A stretch of 64,000 nucleotides of DNA from Acanthornis magna (GCA_036785705.1 JAWUZG010000032.1:12046001-12110000), one strand, 5' to 3'; shown: positions 48,101 through 61,499, counted from the stretch's first letter. Numbers and translations: made by a program. The notes: a model not told the origin generated them from the sequence alone.

Positions 48101-50929
48101 TGTGAGAGAGCAGTTTCTGAGATCATGATAACTTCCATTTCTGTTTTACTTCATGTGTCTTTTGTTCTATGGTGTAACAGAAAACCCTACCAATGTAGAG
48201 GGAACCCTGGTACTAAAACAAAAGCTTTACTTTGAAATGGATTTTAGAGAGTGGAGAACTAATGTGAAAAGAATTGAGCATGATCAAGAAATGTAAGTGG
48301 CTAAAAATAGACATCCAGCAACATTTTAGAGGATGTAAGGCATCTGAGAGACTTATATGAAACTGACAGATTTTATTAGCCTTGCAAGAGATCCATATCT
48401 TTCTTCTGTAGTAGACGGCATCCACATTTTACCTCCTGTTCTTGGATTGACTTGGCTAATATGCTTCCATATAAGTCTTGCATCAAAAATTATTTTTCCT
48501 TCAAAACACTGAGTTTCTTCTATGAAAATATTGACAATAGGATGTCAGTCTTCATCTGAAACTCTCAGATTTGACACTTTTACCACATTTGTTCATATCT
48601 AAACTCAATTATAGAAAAGGTCCTTGTAGGTCCTTGATGATGTCTGTAAAATAACAACTGTTTTCAAAGCATTATTAATGTATTAGAAAGATTAAAGCTG
48701 ACACAAGAACCTGTTTAAACAAAAGAAATAAATTTGAAAAACCTTTTATATACTAAAAGTTCCGTGACAACTATTGCTACTCAACTAACTCTTTGTTTTG
48801 ACTTCAGCCAAATGTCATATTCAGATTGACCTTTAGCATCACTATTTGTTAGATGTAGCAATTTCCAGTAGCTGTCCAGCCTTATGCTTACCCTTTTTCT
48901 ACCACCTTGTGTTCTAATTTCTAAAAGAATTACATTACACATTGCTGGCCTTGATTGTCTCCTCTTACCATTTTATAAATTGTTTCATTACATCTGTACA
49001 TAAGTCCAAGCATTGTGCCTGCTAATTATGAGCTCCCTCCCCTCTTTTACCACCCCTTGGGGTGAATTCTGTGAGTAATGTGCAGTAGCAATTTTGTGTA
49101 CTTTATGCCACATGCCTTTCACGTGCTGCTTCTACTGGGTGTTTGTAAATAGCTCTCTTCTTTAAATATCTGATTTTAATTTCTCTGAGTGTTTCCACTC
49201 GGTCTGAATAAGGAATGTTTCACAGTACAAAAATGTCAGATGGAGAAGAGCCTGTTTTGGTATTTTTCAAGGGAGATTGCAGTTATTAACCATAAATTAA
49301 AGTTTCAACCAGGAACAAACAGTCACTGTTCAGGTTTTGCCATTACTGCAGATCAAAAAGAAAGGAAGAGGGATACTCTTGTGCCTAGTGTCTGTGTTTT
49401 CACGTGTCTGTGTTTCTGACGAGAAGAATATGTGATTAAAAATGACAGATGCCATGGATATCTCACATTCTACTTTTCTTTTTCCTGTCTGCTCATTATC
49501 TGTCAGGATATTCCAAGGCACCACAAGAGGATCCCCTTAAGTGCATGCTTGTGCCAGTTCAATGAATGGTTGGATGAATGGTTAATCACTGAGGGAATGA
49601 CTGTCCACAAAACAGTAATCATATAACCAGTGCCGATGCAAACTTCCAGTGCACAATCCACTATTATTTACAGATTAGCTCAATGAGACAGAGGGAATAT
49701 GCATCTGCAAAACTATGCTTCAGCAAAGGGGTGAGTGATCCAGTGAGAGCCCATTGTGAATATTCATAATTTGGGCATGATGAACAGCACAGAAGCTGCC
49801 AAATCATTTCAAGAACCCAGAGGGCTTTCAGAAAACAGTGAAGATTAGCTGCCCTCATCTCTATTGTTTTGACGTGACTAGTTGGAGACAAGAGGTTCTT
49901 TGTTCTCTTCACAATCCCGTGAAAACATTATGTTCCAAGGAATCTGTTCCATGGGAAGCTGAATTTTGTTTTTAACTTTCCTTTAGATAGCATCAGATGC
50001 ATCTCTTACTTTAGGGTTGTTGGGTTGTTTTTATCCACATGCCACTTTCAGGTTGTACAGAAAGCAATATTTCTGTTTAAAAATAGGAAGAATAATTTCC
50101 AAATGTGACCTGTGTGACTGATACCATGTGGTCTCCTTCAGCCTGTATTCAGACGAAGCAAGATTTTCGGCTAGATATTCACTGTTTCTGCATCATGTCA
50201 TTGGGTGATAACCATTCAGAGAAGAAACTGAGTCAAAACAGGGGTTTTTGCAGATAGAGAGAGGGCCCATCCCAACCATCTCCAATGCCTTTTTTGTCTG
50301 TCTGAAGAGTGACATGCAGTAGTGGCCTAATGCAACCGGGGATATTGCAAACACGGTCCAGACTTGTTACAGTACCTAGCTTATCTCCTCAGATGTGTAC
50401 ACTTTAAATAACACTTAAATGTGCTACCTAATTATTGGACATTTGTGTTTGCAAGGTCAGCATCCCCTGGGATTTCACTGGTCATCCCAAGCTCACAGAG
50501 CTGGACATATATCAGCCTAAGCTGAGCAGAGAAAGGCACAAGGGGGAAAATAACAAGGTCCTTTTCATGACAATGGGCAATATTTCAATTTTTTTTTAAT
50601 GTTCTTGTCTTGTTACTGTTGCTTTGGCTGCGACTAAACTATGCTGATCTTTTGTACAATATAGTTCTCTTAAACGTTTTTTATGTTAAGGGTGTGGGCA
50701 CACAGAAACAACAAACACACATTAAGAAATTTTCTTTTTAGTATTCTGTGGGTTATAAACATTAGAGCTGCCACTGCTGAAAGCATTAACTGTGTTAATG
50801 CCAGATTAATTTTAGAATGAAGACTGTAATTATGTTAGGTAGGACAGGAGTAAGTAGAATGAAAAAATAGAAATGTTGGAGAGAATTGAAACAAGAGAAG
50901 ATGGGGGAGAAGATGAGTAAAGGAGCAAA
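45171..50929. other. Long unique stretch, no gene recognised
   Basis: More than 5.7 kb with no recognisable transposon, RNA gene or exon. Open frames are at most 91 codons and carry no known motif. Confidence 0.45.
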
Positions 50930-52207
50930 GGATGCAGCACAGGGATTCACAGTGAATACTCCCTCTAAGGGGAAAAAGACAGGAGTTAGCAGGGCTCATT
51001 GAAAGAGCTTTAAATTAGATTTGAAGGGGGAAGGAGATAAAACCAAGCTTGCTAGAGATAAGCCTGGGTGTTTAAGGGACAACGTGCTGGTGAGGCCTTT
51101 TGGTCTGCTGTCTCAGTGGAGGTGGGAGATGGACATCCATGCAAGAGCAAAGATGTAAGGGTTATTTAAAGATTAGAAACCACAGATGCGCCTGAGAATG
51201 GACACAGTAGGAATTATGTGGGGTTCTCCACCCAAAAAGGTGGTGGGATCAATCACCCAGCTGAGGCGCATCTACACCGAGGCATGCAGCATGGGCAGCA
51301 CACAGGAGGAGTAGGAAGCCATTGCACAGCAGGAAAACTATGACGTAGTTTTCATCACAGAAACAATGTGGGATGACTCACAAAACAGGAGTGCTGCAAT
51401 GGATGGCTATAAACTCTTCAGGAGGGACAGGTGAGGAAGGAGATGTGGTGGGGTAGCCCTGCGTGTTAGGGCGTGTCTGCATAGTCTGGAGCTTAACGAC
51501 AATGATAATAAAATTGAGTGTTTATGAGTGAGAATCAGGTGGAAGGGTAACAAGGCAGATATTCTGAAGGGAGTCTGTTCTGACTACTCAACTAGGATGA
51601 GGAGGAAAATGAAATATTTTATAAGTAGCTGGGAGAAGTTTCACAATTGCTAACTCTTGTTCTTATGGGGAACTTCAACTTACGAGATGTGTGTTGGAAA
51701 TACAAGATAGCAGAGAGAAAACAGTCCAGGAGATTCCCCGAGTGTGTGGGAGATAACTTCCTGTCACATCTGGAAAAGAAGACAACTGGTGAAGGTGCCC
51801 TGCTGGACCTTCTGCTTCTGAACATAGAAGGACTGGTGGGTGATGTGATGGTCAAAGGCCTCTTGGTGGTCATCAAAAAATAGGTGTTTCAATTCTCACA
51901 GAGGGAAGGCATGGGGGTGGCAGAACAGCGACCCACCTTTGACTTCTTGGGAGCAGACTTTGATCTGTTTAGCAGTCTAGTTGGCAGAGTCCGGTCACGA
52001 CAGGTGGCCATTTTCAAGAAGGTTCAGAAGGAGGATCTCGGGAAATACAGGTCTGTTGGCATGACCTTGGTGCTGGGGAAAATCATGGAGAGGATCATTT
52101 TAAGTGCCATCACATGGCACATGCAGGACAACCAGGGCATCAGCCAGCATGGGTTTAGGAAAGGCAGGTCCTGCTTGACCAGCCTGATTTCCTTCTATGA
52201 CAAGGTA
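50930..52207 (+). mobile_element. CR1 LINE 5' half: endonuclease plus RT piece, dead
   Basis: The copy starts in the CR1 5' region ('caggagttagcagggctcat', 'agataagcctgggtgt'). It enters ORF2: an apurinic-type endonuclease with ITETMWDDS (about 51356-51382), AAMDGYKLFRRDR (about 51395-51430) and, in another frame, MGNFNLRDVCWKYKIAERK (from 51665). The family motif at that place is GDFN, so the catalytic Asp is replaced by Asn here. It continues to LDLLLLNIEGLVGDVMVKG and FDLFSSLVGRV. After about 51993 it jumps to a reverse-transcriptase piece with IFKKVQKEDLGKYRSVGMT and SQHGFRKGRSCLT, ending at FYDKV (about 52207). In-frame stops (51312-51314, 51432-51434), at least one frameshift before 51647 and the internal deletion show that it is not functional. 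It also lacks its 3' end, which is unusual for CR1. Confidence 0.93.
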
Positions 52208-53050
52208 ATATCTCCTGCTATGCTCAGTCCCCTTATTTTCCAAATTACAGAAAAATGAGTAGTGTGGCTCTATGGGACAAGGCACACTGGTGCTCTCCTA
52301 GACCAGTCACATCTACTTTTCATTTAAGCTTGATGAAGGCAAAGCTTCTTCTAACAGCTCTCCCTGACTTCATATGTAAGTTATTAAGCTGCTGCTGGCA
52401 TGATTTACAAACGATTTTTGTCTTTCTTGCTTATTTAAAACACATTTTCCTCTTCTGAGCTATTCTGCAGATTCTCAGTTATGCCAACATTTCTGCACTT
52501 TGGGAGTCTCAGTTCAGTTTTATTTTCAGGCAGTTGGATTACTCACTCCTTCCAAGCTACTAATCAATTTTTGTTTTACATCTGGTTGCTTCAGAAATCA
52601 TAGCTTTTTGTTATATTGAAAGTTAATTTTCCTGTGTCCTACTGCTGTACTAGTTTCTGTTGTGAATCGTCTTATTGGAAATAGGACTTGCCACCTTTGC
52701 TGTGATTGCAGAGTCACACCTGTATTTACGTTTTTTATGTGTGCCTATGGTTTCATTTAATCCCAGCAATGTTACACTTTGACTGGAGCAAGCTCAGGCT
52801 TCTCAGCTGTCCAGCTGCCCATGTTGCTCCCAGCCTGTCTGCGCTTCTCGTTGCCAGAGCCCGGTACCCATGGCTTGTTCAGCTGCTGTGCTGAACTCAC
52901 TGCCTCTTGCTGCAAGATGCAGGGGCAGTGTCGCCAGAAGCAGGAGGGAAGTTTTAAGGGCATCTTTCGTTTTTACATAAGCCCGTGCATCACAGAAAAG
53001 GGTGGAAAGCAGTTCCTAAGTACTTTCCTGGCACTTGTGGATATCTGTTC
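52208..53050. other. Unique DNA, relatively GC-rich at its end
   Basis: No repeat is recognised after the CR1 fragment. The plus-strand frame 52779-53228 (149 codons) has no recognisable domain. It overlaps a minus-strand frame and the palindrome at 53051, so I do not call it a gene. Confidence 0.45.
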
Positions 53051-53070
53051 TCATTTCAGGCCTGAAATGA
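53051..53070. repeat. Perfect 20-bp palindrome
   Basis: TCATTTCAGGCCTGAAATGA equals its own reverse complement and is centred on an AGGCCT site. Its function is unknown. Confidence 0.85.
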
Positions 53071-54690
53071 ATTGGCTGCATTTCTGCAAAAGCCGTGGCA
53101 GATGGATCATGGCTGTGAACCAGCCATACTCACTTACCATGGCATGTTTTTGCCATGAGGTTCTGGCAAAAAGTCACCAGAAGTGTCTTCCAGGCTGGCA
53201 GCAGCTGGTTGCGGGCATAAAGTTGTGAGACATAAAAACCCATCTGTGGTGCTGTGTACCAAAGGTTTTGCCATCTTAAGTGCTCCTTTTTCCATGAGGG
53301 CAACAGAGCATGATTCCCTGAGGTCTTTAGAACAAAAGATAATTGGAAAATGTGCTTGTGTACTAGGGCAGACTCCCAAGGAGCTCTGCTGGTGTATTCA
53401 CAAGCCGAGGGGGTAGATTTCCCTTTCCTTTCCTTGGAAAGTGTGGTGTCAGAAGCTCCCCATTCAGCTTGCTCAACTGCCTAACCTAAGCATGTTCACC
53501 ATGACACCCCGGCTATATTTCTCAGCAAAAATTCTTCCAGACCACATAAAACTCAGCAAGTCCTCTGTTGCTACAGTTCTGCTGGCTCAGGGTTCTTAAA
53601 CTAGGATTTAGGGATGATATTGTCCTCTAATGCATTTTGAAGAAGGGACCAGACCAAAAAAGATGCCCATGTGACTCTTTCCTACAGACCAGAAAGGCCA
53701 AATATGCTTGGCCAGCTGCAGATGAGTTGCCAAGATGGCAAATATCATTAATTCCTTCAGAAACCATGTCCAACTCAGTGTACCAGTAAATTGAATGGTA
53801 CCCAAGTCAGGAATTCCCAGGCAGGATGCAACAGGGGCTAGACAGCCCCTTAGCGTGCCTTTGGGCTCGCTACCTAGGCACTCCCCAAACAATTTCTCAT
53901 ATAGTCTGGGAGCTATCACAGGTCAAGCACCATTTCCATTTGGTGCTTTGGATCATTTCACACTTTTGGAGAGTGAGATATTTAACTGTAGGAGGTTTTA
54001 GGAGCATAACTGTTGCTTAGCTTCACTGATGAAGAATGGTTTGGATGAAGCATCCAATTTACTAGCTGTAGCCTGTAGATCCAAACAGGGTCATTTTAGG
54101 ACAAACGTGAAACCAGAACAAATGAGAAATGTTCACACATTCTGACCAACCTGTCAGCTTGTGACAGAGGCAATTCTGAACAAGAAACAAGAGGTGCACA
54201 TTGTGAATGTGGATCCACTAGCATGGCAATAAATACATGACCTAGAATAATTATTGTGGTCCTTGTTATATGAGGGTCTATCAACTCTTGGCTTCAAAAC
54301 TGAGCTTTTCATGTACCATAGTTTAAACTCCTGGGACACCTTGGCCTGAATATAACTTCCAAACTCTTGTGTCTACAACTCCAGTAAGATGCAAATGTCC
54401 CAAAGGTTGTGGGTTGCACCAGCTTTCTGCGTATCTTAGAATAAAATGTCACAAGATAACATTCAGTACAACTGAACTGTGTCCTTCACCCCCTCTACTC
54501 TCATGTGAACCTCTAAGAAACTCACTTGACAAATTCAGTCTTTGCATATTTTTAGGACACAGAATGCAACTCAGCTTCTAAAATACAAGACAAAAAACTT
54601 TTTCTTCTAAATACGCATTCACAAAAAAGTATTGCATATAATATTAATCTCTTGTTCCAGAAAGAATCAGAGTGCGTTGGTGTGTTCGGC
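53071..54690. other. Unique DNA, no gene recognised
   Basis: Several short overlapping frames occur on both strands (53134-54020). None has a known motif or splice-site context. Confidence 0.45.
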
Positions 54691-54713
54691 CTTTTATACT
54701 TCCCTTTGATTGG
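54691..54713 (-). promoter_or_regulatory. CCAAT/TATA promoter-like pair, minus strand
   Basis: Read on the minus strand, CCAAT (54713-54709) lies about 15 bases upstream of TATAAAAG (54698-54691). The spacing is closer than in a typical host promoter (usually about 40-50 bases) but possible in an LTR or compact promoter. No ORF, LTR terminus or known transcript starts downstream, so it may be chance. Confidence 0.25.
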
Positions 54714-55405
54714 CTAAATATGCCACATTAGCCTACACAACTCAGTAGGGATCTTGCTAGCTTCCAAAAAAAAACTGGAAAACTGTGCTGAATGTTAATT
54801 TCCCTTGTGCCGATAAGACCGTACACCCTAATTTGGAATTTATATTTGTGAAAGAAGCAAGCTGTATTCAGCAACAGAGATGAGGGACATCAATGTGAAA
54901 ATAAAGCCAGGTTTTAACAAGTGGAACTAGAGCTTTTGATAAACTGTATAATTAGAAGAAACTGTGAATCTCATTTTTATTGTAAATGCCAAGGAGAACT
55001 CTTTGTCCTTTGGCATGAAACCTCTACCCTCAATCGGCAACAGCATATACATATTTTGAAAGGATTGCTATAGATTATTATTAGGAACCTTAGCATATGA
55101 AGTGGGGACAAGAAAGCTCCCAGCAATGTCCCCAAGCATTACATTAACCAATGAAAACCCCAGGTAACATACCATTATTTGGTAAATATATGTTCTCACC
55201 ACTACTGACTGGAAACCTGGGAAGGCAAGCAATTATTACTGTGTTGGCAGTTTGTGTTTAAAGTGTGTAATTATCTCTCCAACACTTTACACAAATGTGC
55301 TTCACTGTATTTTGAAGGTGCTTAATGAACATTTACTGACATAAATTAAATCCAACGATGGTCAGAAAAATTAAATAAAATTATTTGTTTCTGCTTGTAT
55401 ATACG
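54714..55405. other. Unique AT-rich DNA, no gene recognised
   Basis: Nothing recognisable. Confidence 0.5.
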
Positions 55406-55475
55406 TAGAACCATAGAGTGGTTTGGGTTAGAAGGGACTTTAAAGATAATCTACTTCCAACCCCTGCCCCATCCC
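55406..55475 (-). mobile_element. CR1 LINE 3' tip, minus strand
   Basis: 'agaaccatagagtggtttgg', 'gttagaagggactttaaaga', 'taatctacttccaacccctg' is the reverse-complemented CR1 3' terminus, about 70 bp. It shows modest divergence and is strongly 5'-truncated. Confidence 0.85.
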
Positions 55476-58400
55476 TAAACTTTAAACCAGAAGAAAGGAC
55501 TTCTAATCTTTCTTTCATTAAGTGTAAGTTCTCAGAATATTTCTGATATTTTCATGATATAAACACCAAATATGTAAACATGGACTAAAGACAAGATGAA
55601 TCCTGAGGGTTCCCATGTTATTGGTAGGTATTTTAGAAGTTTTTCTGTAGCGTGAAAGGTTTTTATTGTGAGATACAATGCACAAGCTTTCAGAAAATTT
55701 AAATAAATATAACTTGCTTTTTATTCTTAATGAAAATAAGTAAACCCCAGGTTTTAAGTTTGAATACTTCTACCTTTTTTAGTTTATTTTGTCCATGATG
55801 GGCCAGTCAAATGAAAAGAGAAACCACCTAAGTAAGAAAATTACAATGTTGTAAGAATACTGTCATATTTTTACCAAGGATGCTGAAAGGATTTGAATGA
55901 AACAACAGTTTTTCAATATTCATTCAAGAAAGATTTCTAAATTTTTTAGCAAACCTTCTAGCACGTCCTTCATTGTTGCAACCGTCACATTATTACCAGA
56001 TAAAATTGAATTTAGATTCATATCTAAAACCCTTTAGTCATTGTAACTCCACTAACTCAGCAGAAGTTGTTAAAATATAACATTCTTTGCATTTTTCGTA
56101 AAATCATGACTAGAATTTCAAAGTGTGGTTTACCATCTTTAACCACGCTGAATATTAGTTTTAAGTATGGTACCAAAAAACTTCCTAAGATTGCTTTCGA
56201 AGGAGGACATTATTTGAATAAAGAACAAATCAGACAAAATCCTCTGACTTTTGTCAAAATGTATGGGCTTTACCCCAGTTATGAAAATCAGGCAAGGTCC
56301 CATTCTTAGGACACATGGAAAGTGCGCTATAACCTTAGCTCACCATGCTGAGCATGATAGAAACTTGATTAGCAGCACACTTCAGGACAACGACTGACAC
56401 TAAAAGTGTGATTGCCTATTATGTGTTGAAATGGTTACTGTGAGAGCTCAGAAATTATTTCTATTGAAGAACATATTTGAGTTTTGCTTATTCATGTTTG
56501 CAAGTAGATTTTTGGATGGATTGCAGCACTTCAAAAATATTCATTGCTCAAAAGGAATTCAGTGCTCAAAAATATTTATCAACTTATTAGGCATGTCTTT
56601 TTTTTCATCACTTGAAATCTGGTGGTGTTTTGCTATGGTTAAGTGTCTGTATTTTACAACAAAGGTGGAATTATTATTTCATTTTTCATAACAGACTAGA
56701 ATGTGTACCCCAAGAATGGTAAATCAAATATTATGATGTTATTATCTGAGGAATATTCATACTAGTAAAGCTCAGCTGCCTAAAAATTCATCAAAGAGCA
56801 TAAAGATTATGAAAATAAAAATTAGAATTAATATGAACATGTTGTGCATTGCCTAGCATAGTGGTACACTGTGCAGTGCTGACAATGAGATACAAATTTC
56901 ACAAAAGGCCTGTTTTCCTTCTGTCTTTCTCTCCCCTCAACCTAGTTTTATTCTAATTTTAATGCCATCATTTTTTCCTGATTCTACATAGCATTTGGGG
57001 ACCATCTGCAATGAGGCTCAACACCATAAGGAGTAGGCTTGGCCCTATACTACATTTCAGTTGGGATCATGTTGTGTGTGTTTAGTGTTTCATGAAATTA
57101 GTCAGAGTCTTGTGACCTTTCCTATGTAGGCTGGACTCCACAATATAGATTTTGCATTATAAGCACTCCAGCCAGAAGGCTGCAAGAGATTTCTGTGCTG
57201 AAACAGATGACACCTGGCTTTTCTGAGCCTCAATCCTGAGATCTGGATCTCATTCTGCATAAAAACTTGGGTGATAACAATCTTTTCTATTTGAAGCCAA
57301 ATTGATGTTGCAGGACTAGGGTAAAACATTAAATCATGGATGGAGAATGAGCTATGGATATACCTTTGATTTTCATTATAACCTAGAAGTCCAACCCTTT
57401 GTATTCCAAATACCTATTTTTGATCTATGTTGTTCATCAAATTGTACTTTGTATGAACATGAAGTAGGCAACTATGGTAATTTTTTCTAAATTTCTTCAG
57501 TGACTCTTAACTTTGTATTCCTAACCATGGGCATGCTTCAGATGACTGAGTTTTGTAACTGCTAATAGTCACATCTATATTGAATGCCTCCAGGTAGATG
57601 CAGAAAATTGCAATGTTCTCCAAATGACTAAATACTTCAAATCACTTGAATATACCTGGGTATTTTGACAATGCTAATGAATAGCTGGCAGGCAAATATA
57701 AGGTAGAAAGGTTATGCCAATGGAAAGTGAATCGCATTTTAAAATAAGGCTGTACACATTTAAAAAGTAAAGGCTGACAAAATATTTAACTCATTATAAT
57801 ATGTAACATTACCAGTTTTGTTACTTGAGAAAAAAAATTAAAAATCCTTAAAATGTGACTCTTTTACACAGTACAGTGGCCAATGGTAGATAGACACAAG
57901 TTATACTCAACAATATTTTAAATATGTCCTCTGTTGTTTAGAAATAGGACTTTACAATGATTTCTTCTAAATCAAATTGCAATATAAACTTCATGACTTC
58001 AATTTTTCTCTCACTCAAAATTTCAAATGATTATCAACTTGACTTTTAATTATATTCTTACAATGTAAGACTAATTGCAAAATATACACTTCAACTTTGT
58101 TATGAGCAATTAAGTAATTGTGATTTGTGGGTATGTAATTTGAGTGCTTATATAAAAAAAATACAGGATGGAAAAATTGTGGATGGCGCTTGTTATATTT
58201 TGAGCATATAATCCAGAACTAGGACTCATTAGTGTATTTGCTCTGCTTATTTGCATGCAAAAATACAAGTGGTGGCAAAAACATTATGTAAATGAATTTA
58301 AAAAAAACCTGGCTGACCTATTAGAAATTGTACATGTCAGTATTGTGCAGTCCAGCAACATTGCAAGAGAACAGTTCAGGACAGGCATATTTACAGATCC

Positions 58401-60216
58401 CTGGAAGAGGAATCAGATTAGAAGTGCTACTTGGAATGCCTTGTCTTGAACAGCTCTGTTTCACAAAAAAAAGGGTTTTTCAACAGCACATTCATTTTAA
58501 AGGCATTTTTCATTTGAAAACATTTTCCCAATTGTCCTGATTTTTCTACTTGCATTTGGTCAGATATTAAAATAAAAATTTTACGCCAAAGGAAAATGTG
58601 GTCATTTCTGAGAAAGTGGAAACTCTGAGCTGGAAGTAACGGGTGAAAATTTTCAATGGCACAAACAGTTAATTGTGTTTTATGCAGCAAGGAGAAGCAG
58701 TTCGAACCTCCAGAGAGCGCATGTGATCTGCAGTAATACAGTGGTGAAGTTGCTGGGCAGTGGGAAACTCATTCTGTAAGACAGTCACTCCTGTTGCATC
58801 CATTCACCATCAGAGGGAGGGCCATGTGTAATGGACATTGACTCATGGTGCATGGCAGAACTATACTCTGATAAGCTTTAATTTCATTTTTGCCATGGTG
58901 ATTCGTTTCACTTTGTGAATGAAGTAGAACTGATAGAAGTTTCACAAGCTCAGAAATCCTCCATAGAATGACTTTCCATTTTTCATCCTCATCATTTTCT
59001 CTCTGGAACAATTTTCACTGTGCCTTAATGAAAGGAGGAATCTGCAGTAGAATTCTAGTTTGACTCTGTCCCTCCTTTCCTACTCTTTCCCACGCCTGAA
59101 AGCACCCATTGTTGGGGAGATATTGCAAGTTCACAGGTTCCTATTCAAGATAAGTTGTGCAGGAGTCAGGAGAAAAATCAGCATTGACTCTGCCCTTTCT
59201 GAGCAGTCCCTTTTCCTTTTTCCCTTTTGTTGTATCTATTCTGAATGGTACTACACTGTTCATGTCTGCTGAAATCCTAATCAAAACTTATTGTGCATGA
59301 AATTCACTTACAGATTATTAGGTGCCCAACTGGGTGTGCTACTAGATTCCTTGCCTGCACATCCTCTGGAAAAAAGCCTGGGGTCTGAGGGAGATTTTGT
59401 ACAGTTTTGATGATTTCCGTCAGAAAAAGGCTGTGTCTCTTACAGTGGTGGATGATAGAAAGCTGCCCTCCTTCACCATCTATCCTTTATTGTCTTGTGC
59501 TCCAGTTCCTGCCCAGCTGCTGTAGCTGATATGTAGCCCAATAACTGCCAGGTGCCAGCCGTGAGACTGCATTTAGGATTGGCTTCTAACAGGAACCAGA
59601 GTCTTTGCTCTCCGTTCCTGCTGTGAGGCACCTGCAAAGCATGACCAAAGAGAAGGTGAAGCTGACTTTTCCCATTTTATTAGACTATGACCCACAGAGC
59701 TCTCTGGAGTATGATTTGAATGTTGAATTTTACCATCCAGACTAATCTTTCTCTTACATTTCTGTTGCTTGTCCATTGAGTGTGTTGTGGTCCATAATTG
59801 CTAGTTACAGCAGTGCAGCAGGGTCAGTTGTACTCTTGACATGTAGAACTTCTAATCCTTTACAGTGCCCCTTAAAATCAATGTAGCACTCAAGGGAAGC
59901 AGAGGTAGGCACTGGAGATCCAGATAATTAACTCTAAACAGTGTGCTTAAAAAGTCTCAAGCCTTATCTCAGGAAAAGGTATGAAAGCACTGACACCTCC
60001 ATGCCTTTTTTTTGTATTTGAAACTGCTTCAGAGTTTTTTGTGTGCTTTCCTTGAGGTCCCCTGTGCACCACAAGCACAGGTGTTACATCCCTTTTCACC
60101 AGTACTCTCCTCAAACTGCAGCCTTTGGGGCTAGAAGCACTGCTCCAGTGAACAGCACATGGAAATGATGGCGACAAGAAATACATGTTTAATTTGGATG
60201 CTTATACTCTGCTTAC
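55476..60216. other. Long unique AT-rich stretch, no gene recognised
   Basis: No repeat family or RNA gene is recognised. Two similar phrases containing 'caaaaatatt' and 'tgctcaaaa' recur near 56530-56575 as an imperfect direct repeat. Minus-strand frames at 59573-59776 and 59947-60186 lie next to the exon-like segment at 60217 but are in other frames and show no clear splice sites. Confidence 0.45.
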
Positions 60217-60415
60217 TAACATGGAAGTAATTTGCAGAAATATCATAACCAAATGCATGCAAATTCTTCCCTGTTCCCACAATTGTGAATGATGACTCAG
60301 ACCTAGTAGTGTTGCTGTCTCTCCTCAAAGAAGGTCTTCGGGTTTCATAGGGTTTTTTTTGTCTCAGGGGTAATACTCTGAAGGCTGGCAATGGCGGAAG
60401 GACCTGTCTTTCCAC
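60217..60415 (-). CDS. Possible internal exon, protein not recognised
   Basis: On the minus strand a long pyrimidine-rich tract ending 'cactctttccag' (60416-60455) precedes a frame with no stop for more than 66 codons, starting VERQVLPPLPAFRVLPL. A GTAAGC donor-like hexamer begins at 60216 (the exon would end at 60217; length 199 bp, phase 0 in, phase 1 out). The translation is rich in Arg/Ser/Pro, unlike the hydrophobic chance frames elsewhere. I recognise no family, and no partner exons were found. It could be an alternative or lncRNA exon, or chance. Confidence 0.22.
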
Positions 60416-61499
60416 CTGGAAAGAGTGAGAGGAAGTGCGAGGAAAGGGACATTCATTTAAAAGAAATGCTAGATGGGGGAACAAAGAGATAGGGAGTGCT
60501 ATGCACTTCGTAACACCGTCTGGATCTGTTCAGAGGAAATGACTGAACATGCAAGGAAGGTACTGTACCTTGTGAAGCAGAGAGTGGTGTGTGCTGGAGA
60601 GATGTTCTCACAGCAAATCCGACTTGATCTCTCTAAAGCTTTCCTGATGACTGGCACATGCTCATCTACAATCAGGTCTACCTTGGAGCACACAGGCTGT
60701 GCTGTTGCTCTGAACAAATGGGAAGAGAAACAGAGGTGTTCAAACAATAGGATGGTGAAAATGTACATCCAACACTGCAAAAATATTGTCCTTGGGAATT
60801 AGCACTGTGCACTTCTCAAAGCAGGGACTTAGTCTCAATTAAAAAACTCCTGTTGCAGTGGAATTACTCAAGTCTAAATAGTTATAAAGGCAGATGATAA
60901 GTCTATGTGGATGTTTGAACACATAAAAATCTATTGTAAGATTAGTATTTGACTGGCTTCTCTCCAACTGAGACCAAGTTTCTAGCATGTACTTTGCATT
61001 ATTGTTCTGTGTATGATTTTGTCTCTCAATGGCATTCCTTTTTCATAACCTTTGCTATCTAAAAGTTAAACACCCAGTTTAAACAAGTCATCAGTCTCCT
61101 AAGGTCCTCTTTAAGTTGATAAAATTATCATCCTCTACGTATGCTTTAATCCCACCTATTTTACAGAGGGGTCTTGAATGGTTAGGCTACAGTACATGCC
61201 AGTTTTTCAGGTACTATAACCAGAAGAGAATGCTACTTTCATTTTGCTCAGGTATATGTATTCCTCCTATAGTGTTATGAGCATTGTGTGTGATGTGTTG
61301 GGTTTTGTTCTTTGTGATTTAGTCCCCTCTGGGACAGCTAGTTTATCTGCAAACATGAGATTTGGGGTGATTGACTGGATAGCTAAGCAGAATAATGACC
61401 TTTTTCTGAAGTAAAGTGAACTTTCCAGAAAAAGGAAAGGTTTGCACAAATTACTACATTGCAGTTACTGTCTGCATTTTCTTGGTTCACCTGCCTGTT
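60416..61499. other. Unique DNA, overlapping open frames only
   Basis: A plus-strand frame (60473-60802, 109 codons) and a minus-strand frame (60499-60780) overlap almost fully, which argues against both being genes. The plus frame contains LDLSKAF, recalling a CR1 reverse-transcriptase phrase, but the flanking residues do not match, so I do not call it. Confidence 0.4.

Noticed and set aside
60473..60802. Plus-strand frame with LDLSKAF as a CR1 reverse transcriptase piece
   Set aside because: Residues around the phrase do not match the CR1 order, and the antisense frame is equally open.
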